Below are positions 45,511-54,351 of a DNA stretch of 64,000 bases, piece by piece. Under the pieces are notes generated by a model. That model worked only from the letters and a program-made list of their open reading frames with translations, had not been told where the DNA came from and ran no database searches. Every line of letters begins with the position of its first letter. Position 1 is the stretch's first letter. The position numbers and the translations under genes were made by a program. Location of the stretch: NCBI RefSeq assembly GCF_030499535.1, contig NZ_JASTLB010000001.1, forward strand, positions 4,588,001 to 4,652,000. The letters are read 5' to 3'. This stretch comes from Streptomyces sp. TG1A-8 (GTDB taxonomy: Bacteria; Actinomycetota; Actinomycetes; Streptomycetales; Streptomycetaceae).

Positions 45511-45683
45511 GGCCGCGCGCACCACGTGACCCCTGCCGCCCGTACGGCCGAAGGCGGCGGGGGCCGCGCCGTTCCCGGCGCCGCCCGCCTACCGCGCCCG
45601 GAGTACACCGGGCCGGTGCCGTACGCCCGGGGGAGGGGACCGGGTTCCGACCGGCGGCCGCTCCGGTCGTCCGCGGCGGCCCG

Positions 45684-45689
45684 TACCGT
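45684..45689 (+). promoter_or_regulatory. -10 box of a leaderless hydrolase-ABC transcript
   Basis: TACCGT is followed by six bases (TGGAGC) and the ATG at 45696, almost the same layout as before recD2. GGAG four bases from the ATG is too close to be a normal SD. Confidence 0.4.
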
Positions 45690-45695
45690 TGGAGC

Positions 45696-48350
45696 ATGGA
45701 TCTTCGCGTGTCCGCGCTGCGAGGGCTGCTGAAGGGGCCGCGCCGGCTGATGGCCGCCGCGGCCGCCGTCGTGGTGCTCGCCGGCGCCGGCACCTGGACG
45801 GCCGCCGCCTCCGGCGACGCCGCCCCGGTGCACCGCAGCGACCGGATGATGACCATGTCCGACGGCACCCGTCTGGACACCTCGTACTTCACCGCCGGCG
45901 CCGCCGGTTCCGGGCGCCGCCCCGCCGTCCTGCTGGCGCACGGCTTCGGCGGCAGCAAGGACGACGTGCGCCGGCAGGCCGAGGACCTCGCCCGCGACGG
46001 ATACGCGGTGCTGACCTGGTCCGCGCGCGGCTTCGGCCACTCGACCGGCCGGATCGGGCTGAACGACCCGGAGCACGAGGTCGCCGACGTCTCCCGGCTC
46101 ATCGACTGGCTGGCCGGACAGCCCCAGGTCCGGCTCGACCGGAAGGGCGACCCGCGCGTCGGCGTCGCCGGCGGCTCCTACGGCGGCGCGGTCTCCCTGC
46201 TCGCCGCCGGACACGACCGCCGCGTCGACGCCATCGCCCCCGCCCTCACCTACTGGGACCTCGCCGACGCCCTGTTCCCGGGCGGCGTGTTCAAGAAGCT
46301 GTGGGCCGGCGTCTTCGTCAACAGCGGCGGCGGCTGCGCCCGCTTCGAACCCGCGCTGTGCCGCATGTACGACCGGGTCGCCGAGTCCGGCACCCCCGAC
46401 CCGGCCGCCCGCAGGCTCCTGCAGGAGCGCTCCCCGTCCGCCGTCGCCGACCGCATCGGGGTGCCCACCCTGCTGGTGCAGGGCCAGACCGACTCCCTGT
46501 TCACCCTCGCCCAGTCCGACGCGGCCGCGCGGGCGATCCGGGCCAACGGCGCCCCGGTCGACGTCGACTGGGTCGCGGGCGGCCACGACGGCGGCGACCT
46601 GGAGAACGGCCGGGTGCAGGCCCGGGTGGCGGCCTGGTTCGACCACTACCTCAAGGACGACGCGAGCGCCGGCACCGGCCCCGCCTTCCGGATCACCCGC
46701 ACCGGAGGCGTGGACTCCACCGACGGCGCCGCCCAGCTGCGCGGTGCCACCGCCGGCTCCTACCCCGGCCTGCGCGGCCACCCGCGTCCCGTCCCGCTGA
46801 CCGGCGCCTCCCAGCGCTTCGCCAACCCCGCCGGCGCCAGCCCGCCCGGCGTCTCCGCCCTGCCCGGCCTCGGCGGCTCCGGCGGCCTGTCCCGGCTGTC
46901 CGCGCTCGGGCTCGGCGTCTCCCTCGACTTCCCCGGCCAGTACGCCCGGTTCGACTCGGCCCCGCTGACCGCCGACCTCACGATCACCGGCGCGCCGACC
47001 GTCACCGTGCACGTCGCCTCCACCAGCGAGGACGCCGTCCTCTTCGGCAAGGTCTACGACGTCGGCCCCGGCGCCCGGCAGGTGCTGCCCGCCCAGCTCG
47101 TCGCTCCCGTGCGCGTCACCGGCGCCAGGGCCGGCAGGGACGTCACGCTCACCCTCCCGGCGATCGACCACGAGGTGCGCAAGGGCCACCGGCTCCGCCT
47201 GGTCCTCGCCTCCACCGACCTCGGCTACGCCTCGCCCGCCGCCCCGGCCGCCTACACCGTCTCCCTCAGGGGCGACCTCAGCGTGCCGACGGCCCCCCGG
47301 GTCACCACCGCGGCGGCCCCCCTGCCCGCCTGGGTGTGGTGGCTGCCGGTGGCCGGCGCCGCGTTCGCCCTCGCCCTGCTGCTCACCGGCCGCCGCCGCA
47401 CGGCGGCCCCCGCCCCGGACCCGGACCTCGCCGACGTCCCGCTCGTCATCACCGGCCTGGGCAAGCGCTACGCGAGGTCCGCCGACCGGTACGCGGTGCG
47501 CGGGCTGTCCTTCCGCGTGGAGCGGGGCCAGGTGCTGGGCCTGCTCGGGCCCAACGGCGCGGGCAAGACCACCACCCTGCGCATGCTCATGGGCCTGATC
47601 GCGCCGGACGAGGGCGAGATCCGCGTCTTCGGCCACGCCGTCCGGCCCGGCGCGCCCGTGCTGTCCCGGGTCGGCGCCTTCGTGGAGGGCGCGGGCTTCC
47701 TGCCCCACCTGTCCGGCCGCGAGAACCTGGAGCTGTACTGGCGGGCCACCGGCCGCCCGGCCGGGGACGCCCACCTGGACGAGGCCCTGGAGATCGCGGG
47801 TCTCGGCGACGCCCTCGCCCGCGCGGTGCGCACCTACTCCCAGGGCATGCGCCAGCGCCTCGCCCTCGCCCAGGCCATGCTGGGCCTGCCCGACCTGCTC
47901 ATCCTGGACGAGCCCACCAACGGCCTCGACCCGCCCCAGATCCGCGAGATGCGCGGGGTGATGATCCGCTACGCGGCCGGCGGCCGCACGGTGATCGTCT
48001 CCAGCCACCTCCTCGCCGAGGTCGAGCAGTCCTGCACCCACCTGGTGGTGATGGACCGCGGCCGGCTGGTCCAGGCCGGCCCGGTCCGGGACATCGTCGG
48101 TTCCGGCGACACCCTGCTGGTCGGCACCGCCGTGCCCGTGCGGGAGCCGGTCGCGGAGAAGGTGGCCGCGCTGGACGGCATCGCCTCCGCCGTGCGCACC
48201 GAGGACGGCCTGCTCGTCCGCCTCGCCCCCGGCGCCACCGCCGAGCGCCTGGTCGTGGAGCTGGTGCGCCTGGAGGTGCCCGTCACCTCGGTCGGTCCCC
48301 ACCGGCGCCTGGAAGACGCCTTCCTCACCCTGATCGGAGGGTCCGCATGA
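45696..48350 (+). CDS. Extracellular S15/CocE-type hydrolase fused to a cytoplasmic ABC-2 ATPase
   Basis: An 884-residue chimera. Residues 15-40 are a signal-anchor. The alpha/beta hydrolase domain (about 45-360) has S161 in GGSYGG, D266 in G-Q-T-D-S-L and H297 in G-G-H-D-G-G. A jelly-roll PepX C-terminal-like domain (about 400-530, TADLTITGAPTVTVHVAST) follows. A membrane helix WVWWLPVAGAAFALALLL (about 545-565) then brings the chain inside, where an ABC domain (about 585-884) has GPNGAGKTT from residue 618, YSQGMRQRLALAQAM and ILDEPTNGLDP. The layout implies a hydrolase outside and an ATPase inside, partnered with the ABC-2 permease encoded next, whose ATG overlaps this stop. The substrate is unknown. 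Confidence 0.88.
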   Translation: MDLRVSALRGLLKGPRRLMAAAAAVVVLAGAGTWTAAASGDAAPVHRSDRMMTMSDGTRLDTSYFTAGAAGSGRRPAVLLAHGFGGSKDDVRRQAEDLARDGYAVLTWSARGFGHSTGRIGLNDPEHEVADVSRLIDWLAGQPQVRLDRKGDPRVGVAGGSYGGAVSLLAAGHDRRVDAIAPALTYWDLADALFPGGVFKKLWAGVFVNSGGGCARFEPALCRMYDRVAESGTPDPAARRLLQERSPSAVADRIGVPTLLVQGQTDSLFTLAQSDAAARAIRANGAPVDVDWVAGGHDGGDLENGRVQARVAAWFDHYLKDDASAGTGPAFRITRTGGVDSTDGAAQLRGATAGSYPGLRGHPRPVPLTGASQRFANPAGASPPGVSALPGLGGSGGLSRLSALGLGVSLDFPGQYARFDSAPLTADLTITGAPTVTVHVASTSEDAVLFGKVYDVGPGARQVLPAQLVAPVRVTGARAGRDVTLTLPAIDHEVRKGHRLRLVLASTDLGYASPAAPAAYTVSLRGDLSVPTAPRVTTAAAPLPAWVWWLPVAGAAFALALLLTGRRRTAAPAPDPDLADVPLVITGLGKRYARSADRYAVRGLSFRVERGQVLGLLGPNGAGKTTTLRMLMGLIAPDEGEIRVFGHAVRPGAPVLSRVGAFVEGAGFLPHLSGRENLELYWRATGRPAGDAHLDEALEIAGLGDALARAVRTYSQGMRQRLALAQAMLGLPDLLILDEPTNGLDPPQIREMRGVMIRYAAGGRTVIVSSHLLAEVEQSCTHLVVMDRGRLVQAGPVRDIVGSGDTLLVGTAVPVREPVAEKVAALDGIASAVRTEDGLLVRLAPGATAERLVVELVRLEVPVTSVGPHRRLEDAFLTLIGGSA

Positions 48351-49219
48351 GCACGCCCGGCGAGCGCACGGAGCCCGCGGCGACCGCCCCCGGCTACCGC
48401 GCGGGCCGCACACTGCCCCTGCGGGTGGAGCTGGTCCGGCAGCTCAAGCGGCGCCGCACGCTGGTCATGGGCGGCGTCCTCGCCCTCCTGCCGTTCGTGC
48501 TGGTGGCCGCCTTCGCCATCGGCGGCGACCCGGCCGGCCGCAACGGCCAGGTCACCCTGATGGACACGGCCACCGCCTCCGGCGCCAATTTCGCCGCGGT
48601 CGGCCTCTTCGTCTCGGCCGGCTTCCTGCTGGTCGTCCCGGTCGCCCTGTTCTGCGGGGACACGGTCGCCTCGGAGGCGAGCTGGTCCTCCCTGCGCTAC
48701 CTGCTGGCCGCGCCGGTGCCCCGGGCCCGGCTGCTGTGGTCCAAGCTCGCCGTGGCGCTCGGGCTCAGCCTGGCCGCGATGGTGCTGCTGCCGGTCGTGG
48801 CCCTCGCGGTCGGCACCGCCGCCTACGGCTGGGGCCCGCTGCAGGTCCCCACCGGCGGCGCGCTCGACCCCGGTACGGCGGTACGGCGCCTGGTGGTCGT
48901 GGTGGCGTACCTCTTCGTGTCCCAGCTGGTCACCGCCGCGCTGGCGTTCTGGCTGTCGACGAGGACCGACGCCCCGCTCGGCGCGGTCGGCGGCGCCGTC
49001 GGCCTGACCATCGTCGGCAACGTCCTGGACGCGGTCACCGCCCTCGGCCACTGGCGCGACTTCCTGCCCGCGCACTGGCAGTTCGCCTGGGCCGACGCCG
49101 TCCAGCCGCACCTGGAATGGTCCGGCATGATCCAGGGCGCCGCCGTCTCCGTCAGCTACGCCCTGGTCCTGTTCGCCCTGGCGTTCCGGGGTTTCGCCCG
49201 CAAGGACGTGGTCTCCTAG
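48347..49219 (+). CDS. ABC-2-type permease
   Basis: A 290-residue membrane protein with about six hydrophobic segments and the ABC-2 layout: an N-terminal cytoplasmic V-E-L-V-R-Q-L-K-R-R-R-T segment, GDTVASEASWSSLRYLLAAP (the conserved E-x-x-x-G/S-x-L region) and a final helix ending GFARKDVVS. ATGA overlap with the hydrolase-ATPase fusion makes coupled translation and a shared complex very likely. Family members export drugs, lipids or polysaccharides. Confidence 0.88.
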   Translation: MSTPGERTEPAATAPGYRAGRTLPLRVELVRQLKRRRTLVMGGVLALLPFVLVAAFAIGGDPAGRNGQVTLMDTATASGANFAAVGLFVSAGFLLVVPVALFCGDTVASEASWSSLRYLLAAPVPRARLLWSKLAVALGLSLAAMVLLPVVALAVGTAAYGWGPLQVPTGGALDPGTAVRRLVVVVAYLFVSQLVTAALAFWLSTRTDAPLGAVGGAVGLTIVGNVLDAVTALGHWRDFLPAHWQFAWADAVQPHLEWSGMIQGAAVSVSYALVLFALAFRGFARKDVVS

Positions 49220-49245
49220 CTCCCGCACCCGGCCCGCGCGTCCCA

Positions 49246-49287
49246 TTGACCTTTCCTTACCTATGAGTAAGTTGACTTCTCGGTAAG
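49246..49287 (+). promoter_or_regulatory. Candidate TetR-type operator upstream of the acyl-CoA ligase
   Basis: CTTAC-CTATGA-GTAAG (49256-49271) is an inverted repeat with 5-base arms, followed by a partial second copy ending CGGTAAG (49281-49287). TTGACC (49246) and TTGACT (49272) are -35-like. TTAC-N6-GTAA sites upstream of fatty-acid genes are commonly TetR-family targets (inference). Confidence 0.45.
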
Positions 49288-49331
49288 TACGTTCGTCAGC
49301 ACCTCAGCACGAGCCGCGACCGGGAGCCGTC

Positions 49332-51251
49332 ATGGGCGTACACAAGGATCTGAAACGGGCACGGCGGCGCGCCGACCTGGCCGGCCGCGTCCCGGTGGAC
49401 CTGGTCAGGGACGCCGCGGGAACCGTCCGGGAGGTCCGCGCGGCCCCCCTGGCACCCCCGCTCGCCGCCGGGTCCATGGCCGACCTGCCGTTCACGCACG
49501 CCGATGAGACCCCGGACGCGGTGCTGCTGCGCCGCCGCGAGCACGGCGGCTGGCGCCCGGTGACCGCCGCCGCCTTCGCCGCCGAGGTCACCGCCGTGGC
49601 CAAGGGCCTGATCGCCGCCGGCCTGGAACCGGGCGGCCGGGTCGCCGTCATGTCCCGCACCCGTTACGAGTGGACCGTCCTGGACTTCGCGATCTGGGCG
49701 GCCGGCGGCCGGTCCGTGCCGGTCTACCCCACCTCCTCAGCCGAACAGGTGGAGTGGATCGTCCGCGACTCGGGCGCCCGCCACGTCGTCGCCGAGACCG
49801 CCGGGAACGCCGCCACGGTCACCACCGGCACCGCCCGCCACCCCCGTCCGCCGCGGCTGTGGCACCTCGAGGCGGGCGCCCTCGCCGACCTCACCGCCCT
49901 CGGCCGGGACGTGCCCGACGACGAGGTCGCCGAACGGCGCGGCGCCCTCACCCCCGACACCGTCGCCACCGTCTGCTACACCTCCGGCACCACCGGCCGG
50001 CCCAAGGGCTGCGTCCTCACCCACGCCAACCTGCACGCCGAGGCCGCCAACACCGTCGAGCTGCTGCACCCCGTCTTCCGGGCCGTCACCGGCCAGGCCG
50101 CCTCCACCCTGCTCTTCCTGCCGCTCGCCCACATCCTCGGCCGCACCCTCCAGCTCGCCTGCCTGATGGCCCGCATCGAGACCGGCCACTTCCCGAGCGT
50201 CAGGCCCGACGAACTGCGCCCGGCGCTCAAGGAGTTCCGGCCCACCTTCCTGGTCGGGGTGCCGTACCTCTTCGAGAAGATCCACGACACCGGGCGCGCC
50301 ACCGCCGAGAGGATCGGCCGCGGCGCCTCCTTCGACCGTGCCGAACGGATCGCCGTGCGCTTCGGCGAGGCGTACCTGAGGAAGTCCCTCGGCGCCGGCA
50401 GGGGTCCGGGCCCCGGCCTGTACGCCGCCCGGGCCCTGTACGACCTGCTGGTCTACCGCCGCATCCGCGGGGAACTGGGCGGCCGCGTGCGCTACGCCAT
50501 CAGCGGCGGCTCCCCGCTGGACCGCGACCTGAACCTGTTCTTCCACGCGGCCGGCATCGCCGTCCACGAGGGCTACGGCCTGACCGAGACCACCGCCGCC
50601 GCCACCCTCGTGCCGCCGCTCGGCCCCCGCCCCGGCACGGTCGGCCTGCCGGTCCCCGGCGTGTCCGTGCGCATCGCCGACGACGGCGAGGTGCTGATCC
50701 GGGGCGGGGTGGTCTTCGGGTCGTACTGGAACAACCCGGCCGCCACCCGCGCCGCCCTCGACGACGGCTGGTTCGCCACCGGCGACCTCGGCTCCCTCGA
50801 CCAGGACGGTTACCTCACCATCACCGGCCGCAAGAAGGACATCCTCGTCACCTCCGGCGGCAAGAACGTCTCCCCGGCCGTCCTGGAGGACCGGCTGCGC
50901 AGCCGCGCGCCCGTCGGCCAGTGCGTGGTCGTCGGCGACGGCCGGCCCTTCGTCGCCGCCCTGATCACCCTCGACCCCGAGGCCGTCGCCCACTGGCTGG
51001 CGGTGCGCGGGCTGCCCCCCGACACCCCGATGAGCGAGCTGGTGCGCGACGAACGGCTGCGCGCGCAGGTGCAGGAGGCGGTCGACCACGCCAACCGGGC
51101 CGTCTCGCGCGCCGAGTCCATCCGTGCCTTCGCCCTGGTCGAGGGCGAGTTCACCGAGGACAACGGCTTGCTGACGCCCTCGCTGAAGGTGAAACGGCAC
51201 GCGGTGGCGGCGGCCTACGCCGAGGAGATCGAGGCGCTGTACCGCCGCTGA
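49332..51251 (+). CDS. Long-chain fatty acyl-CoA ligase / AMP-forming synthetase (FadD-like)
   Basis: A 639-residue adenylate-forming enzyme that activates a fatty acid with ATP and CoA. The phosphate loop is T217-S-G-T-T-G (YTSGTTGRPKGCVLTHANL), with FLPLAHILGRTLQL, the substrate motif G-Y-G-L-T-E-T-T-A and the hinge/ribose block DGWFATGDLGSLDQDGYLTI followed by GRKKDI. The C-terminal catalytic Lys is in LTPSLKVKR. GGGAG lies a few bases before the ATG. It is preceded by a TetR-type inverted repeat and appears monocistronic. Confidence 0.92.
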   Translation: MGVHKDLKRARRRADLAGRVPVDLVRDAAGTVREVRAAPLAPPLAAGSMADLPFTHADETPDAVLLRRREHGGWRPVTAAAFAAEVTAVAKGLIAAGLEPGGRVAVMSRTRYEWTVLDFAIWAAGGRSVPVYPTSSAEQVEWIVRDSGARHVVAETAGNAATVTTGTARHPRPPRLWHLEAGALADLTALGRDVPDDEVAERRGALTPDTVATVCYTSGTTGRPKGCVLTHANLHAEAANTVELLHPVFRAVTGQAASTLLFLPLAHILGRTLQLACLMARIETGHFPSVRPDELRPALKEFRPTFLVGVPYLFEKIHDTGRATAERIGRGASFDRAERIAVRFGEAYLRKSLGAGRGPGPGLYAARALYDLLVYRRIRGELGGRVRYAISGGSPLDRDLNLFFHAAGIAVHEGYGLTETTAAATLVPPLGPRPGTVGLPVPGVSVRIADDGEVLIRGGVVFGSYWNNPAATRAALDDGWFATGDLGSLDQDGYLTITGRKKDILVTSGGKNVSPAVLEDRLRSRAPVGQCVVVGDGRPFVAALITLDPEAVAHWLAVRGLPPDTPMSELVRDERLRAQVQEAVDHANRAVSRAESIRAFALVEGEFTEDNGLLTPSLKVKRHAVAAAYAEEIEALYRR

Positions 51252-51649
51252 CACCCCGCAGCGGGCCGCACCCCCGGCGGACCCGCCCGCAGAAGGGGGA
51301 GGAGGCGCTCGGGAAGGCGGTGGCCGCCGCTCCCGTCGTGGGCGCGGCGGCGGTGGCCGCGCCGCGGGCCCCCGTCGGGGGCAGGGGCGACGGCGGACCG
51401 GACGCCGCGAACGGCAAGAGGGCCGTGCCGCCGTGGGGCGGCCCGGCGGCGAGGGGCGAGCCGGTCCGGTCCGGCCGCCGTCCCCCCGCGGCCGGTGGTG
51501 AGCGCATGGGGTGGCGGCGCGATCGAATGATTGTCGGTTCATTCAGTTTTTCGGCACGGCCGTCCGTCTATCCCTGATGCGTACTGCGACCGTTCACGTC
51601 GTGTCACCCGGTACCGCCCGTCATGGGCACGCCCACGGAAGGGAACACC
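51252..51649. other. Intergenic region between the acyl-CoA ligase and the chaplin
   Basis: No gene is supported in these about 400 bases. The first 250 are Gly/Ala-coding-like GC repeats, including GGCGGTGGCCGCC-type stems (about 51315-51362). The last 130 are less GC-rich and should hold the chaplin promoter; I could not place a convincing -35/-10 pair or a sigma-BldN site. Confidence 0.35.
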
Positions 51650-51877
51650 ATGAGGAAGACCGCCGCTGCCGTCACCGGCACCGTCCTGGCCCTGGGCCTG
51701 GCCGGGCCCGCCTCCGCCGACGCCGGGGCCAAGGGCGTCGCCGTCGGTTCCCCCGGCGTCCTGTCCGGCAACGTCGTCCAGGCCCCGGTCCACGCGCCGA
51801 TCAACGTCTGCGGCAACAGCGTCAACATCATCGGCCTGCTGAACCCGGCGTTCGGCAGCACCTGCGTCAACCGCTGA
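51650..51877 (+). CDS. Short chaplin
   Basis: A 75-residue precursor: signal peptide MRKTAAAVTGTVLALGLAGP to A-S-A (about 23), then one chaplin domain of about 52 residues (GSPGVLSGNVVQAPVHAPIN, CGNSVNIIGLLNPAFGSTC) with the two conserved Cys. Short chaplins lack the LPXTG sorting signal and self-assemble into amyloid-like surface films that let aerial hyphae escape water. GGAAGGGA lies about 7 bases before the ATG. It stands next to an exopolysaccharide operon, which may contribute to the same surface layer (inference). Confidence 0.95.
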   Translation: MRKTAAAVTGTVLALGLAGPASADAGAKGVAVGSPGVLSGNVVQAPVHAPINVCGNSVNIIGLLNPAFGSTCVNR

Positions 51878-52169
51878 CGGCGCGGCGGCGCGGCCGCCTC
51901 CCGCCGGTGACGTGCCGGGTGCCGGACGGCGAACCCCGGCACCCCGCCGCGCCCGGCCCGACGGGTGCCCGCGGGCCCGCGTTCCGCCCGGCCGCCGCGG
52001 TGCGCGACGCGGCGGGCGGACCGCACGGGCCCCCGTGCCCACGACCGGCGGGCCGTACCCCGGCGACTGCCCGCCCTCTCGTCGTCGGGGAGGGCGCGGG
52101 AGCAGTCGGGGGAGCCGTCGCCGGGTCGGCCCGCGGAGGGGCCGGCGGTCGTGTCGCGGGTGCCCGCCT

Positions 52170-52958
52170 GGTGCACCACGCGCGGTGGCACCACCGGCGC
52201 GGGCGCGGCCCGGCGGCGCACGCGGGCGACGCGCCGGCACCACAGCGCGCACATCGCCCGGCCCGGCCCGCGGTCGTCGGACGCGAACCAGGCCGGTTCC
52301 CGGCTTCCGCAGGCCGGCCGCAACGCGCTCAGCGGCGCATAGTCCTCCACCACGAACTCCCTTCCGGTCAACGGCGATCCGTCCGGTAGTGGACGGTCGC
52401 TCAGATCCAGGTGCGGGGCGCGCGCGACGTCCAGGCCCGCGCTGTCGGTGAACAGCCGGAACCGGGCGCCGGGACGCGGGTTGAAGTCGAGCAGGTGATA
52501 GCGGCCGGTACGGCCGCAGCGGCGGAAGTCGAGGTCGAAGACGCCCCGGTGGCCCAGTTCGCCGGCGAGCCGTTCGGCCAGCGTCCGCACCTGGGTGTTG
52601 GGCGTCCACCGGCCGACCGCGGTCAGGCCCGCCCCGCACGGCCAGGCCAGCTGCTTGCGGCCGGCCGCGACGGCGCTCGCGTCGTCCATCGGGACCAGCA
52701 CCGCTGGCCGCCCCACCCGGGCCGCCACCCGGCGCAGCACGGCCGCGATCTCGTCCAGCGGGGCACCGGGCGCGGGCGGGGGCGCATCTGCCGCACGTAC
52801 CGGGAGCGGCACACGGGACTTCCCACGGAATCGGCGACGACATGCACCTCCACCCCCGCTCTGCCGAGCGATCGTACGGCGCCCAGGGTGCCGGGGTGAA
52901 AGGGATTCCGGCCGATTCGCAGCAGAACCGCGGAGACCCGGACGTCCAGCAGCGACAC
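52170..52958 (-). pseudogene. Broken ATP-grasp-type gene
   Basis: The ATG at 52958 starts SLLDVRVSAVLLRIGRNPFH then PGTLGAVRSLGRAGVEVHVV, the N-terminal domain of carbohydrate-cluster ATP-grasp proteins. After RSRYVRQM (near 52790) homology shifts frame to PLDEIAAVLRRVAARVG and VLVPMDDASAVAAG. It then jumps directly to RKQLAWPCGAGLTAVGRW, GVFDLDFRRCGRTGRYHLLD and FNPRPGARFRLFTD. The central ATP-binding region, usually about 200 residues, is missing, and the end of the gene is hard to place. The retained DLDF and DFNPRPG motifs are metal- and nucleotide-binding parts. This is a frameshifted and internally deleted gene at the edge of the polysaccharide cluster. Confidence 0.75.
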
Positions 52959-53104
52959 GGGCTGTTTCCTTGGGATCGTTCACCCGTGCGGACGCTCGTG
53001 GAACCCGGAAGCGGTAACTGCACTGGCGTCTTTCATATTGATATGACTGAGTGTCATTAGCCGGTCAAGACCCGGAGGCAGGGTGAGTGGGGAGAGGGGC
53101 GGTC

Positions 53105-54340
53105 ATGGCTCGACAACGGCGCGGATCCCGGTCCGGGCGGCCGGTCGTGATCGCGGCCCTGATCGTGGCCGCGGCCGCGGCCGGCACGGCGGTCGGTCCC
53201 GGATTCGCCGCGGCCCCGGCGACGGCGCGGGCCGTCGGCCCGTCCGCCCCCGCTCCCGTCCCCGCACCGGTCGCTCCCGCACCCGCCGCCCCGGCACCGG
53301 TCGGCTCCGCCCAGGCCCCCCCGGCCTTCGGCGCCTTCCTCGACTCCGGTCCGCAGGGGGTGGCCCGGATGGCCGGACTGAGCCGCTGGCTCGGCGGGAC
53401 CGAGCTGAAGGTCGCGCACACCTATCTGCCCGGCGGCCGCTGGCGCGACATCGAGGGCTCGCCGGGCTTCCTGGACGCGTGGGCGCACTGGCGGCGGGAG
53501 AAGGCCGACCGGATGCTCGTCCTCAACGTGCCCATGCAGGAGCGCAACGAGGACCACCTCCCCGACGCCGAGGTGCGGTCGTTGCTGCGGCAGGGCGCGG
53601 CCGGGGGGTTCGACCCCCACTTCCGCGCACTGGCCGAGCGGCTCGTGGAGCTGAAGGTGCCGGACACCGTGATCGTGCTCGGCTGGGAGATGAACGGCAC
53701 CACCTACACGCACCGCTGCGGACCGGACCCCCGGTCCTGGAAGACGTACTGGAACAGGATCGTCACCACCATGCGGGCGGTGCCGGGCCAGAGGTTCCGG
53801 TTCGACTTCACACCGAGCCGCGGCCGGGACGCCGTCGCCTGGACCGAGTGCTACCCCGGTGACGGCACCGTCGACATCATCGGCATGGACTCCTACGACC
53901 AGCCGGCCGGAATGCCGTTCGACGAACAGGTGGCGGAGCCCTACGGCCTGCAGCAGCACGTGGACTTCGCCAAGGCCCACGGCAAGCCGGTCTCCTACCC
54001 GGAGTGGGGCCTCTTCCGCAACGGCGACAACGCCGAGTACGTCCGGCGCATGTTCGCCTGGTTCGACGCGCACCGGCCGCTGTACAACACGCTGACCGAC
54101 TACTGCCCGCACGGCGTGTGGCAGTGTGCGGCCAACCCGGAGGCGTCCCGGGTCTACCGGTCCGCCCTGTACGGCCGCACCGGCGGGCCGGCCCCGGCGG
54201 CCCCGGCACCCGCGCCCACCGCGGCCCCGGGTCCCCGGCCGACGGCCACCCCGAGGACCGCGGCCGACTGCTCGCCGCTGGACCTGGGCGCCGGGGTCGA
54301 GCACTGGGCCGGCGGGTTCTGCCTCCGCTTCGACCGGTGA
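53105..54340 (+). CDS. Secreted GH26-like beta-glycanase
   Basis: A 411-residue exported enzyme. The ATG at 53105 (GAGGGG just upstream) begins a signal peptide of about 45 residues; a GTG at 53087 with GGAGG is an alternative start. A Pro/Ala linker (to about 75) precedes a GH26 TIM barrel, with E195 in LGWEMNG as acid/base and E300 in Y-P-E-W-G as nucleophile. A further Pro/Ala/Thr linker ends in a short Cys-containing tail. GH26 enzymes cut beta-mannan or mixed beta-glucan. Being convergent with the exopolysaccharide operon, with only 11 bases between stops, it may trim or release that polymer (inference). Confidence 0.85.
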   Translation: MARQRRGSRSGRPVVIAALIVAAAAAGTAVGPGFAAAPATARAVGPSAPAPVPAPVAPAPAAPAPVGSAQAPPAFGAFLDSGPQGVARMAGLSRWLGGTELKVAHTYLPGGRWRDIEGSPGFLDAWAHWRREKADRMLVLNVPMQERNEDHLPDAEVRSLLRQGAAGGFDPHFRALAERLVELKVPDTVIVLGWEMNGTTYTHRCGPDPRSWKTYWNRIVTTMRAVPGQRFRFDFTPSRGRDAVAWTECYPGDGTVDIIGMDSYDQPAGMPFDEQVAEPYGLQQHVDFAKAHGKPVSYPEWGLFRNGDNAEYVRRMFAWFDAHRPLYNTLTDYCPHGVWQCAANPEASRVYRSALYGRTGGPAPAAPAPAPTAAPGPRPTATPRTAADCSPLDLGAGVEHWAGGFCLRFDR

Positions 54341-54351
54341 TCGCGCGCCCG

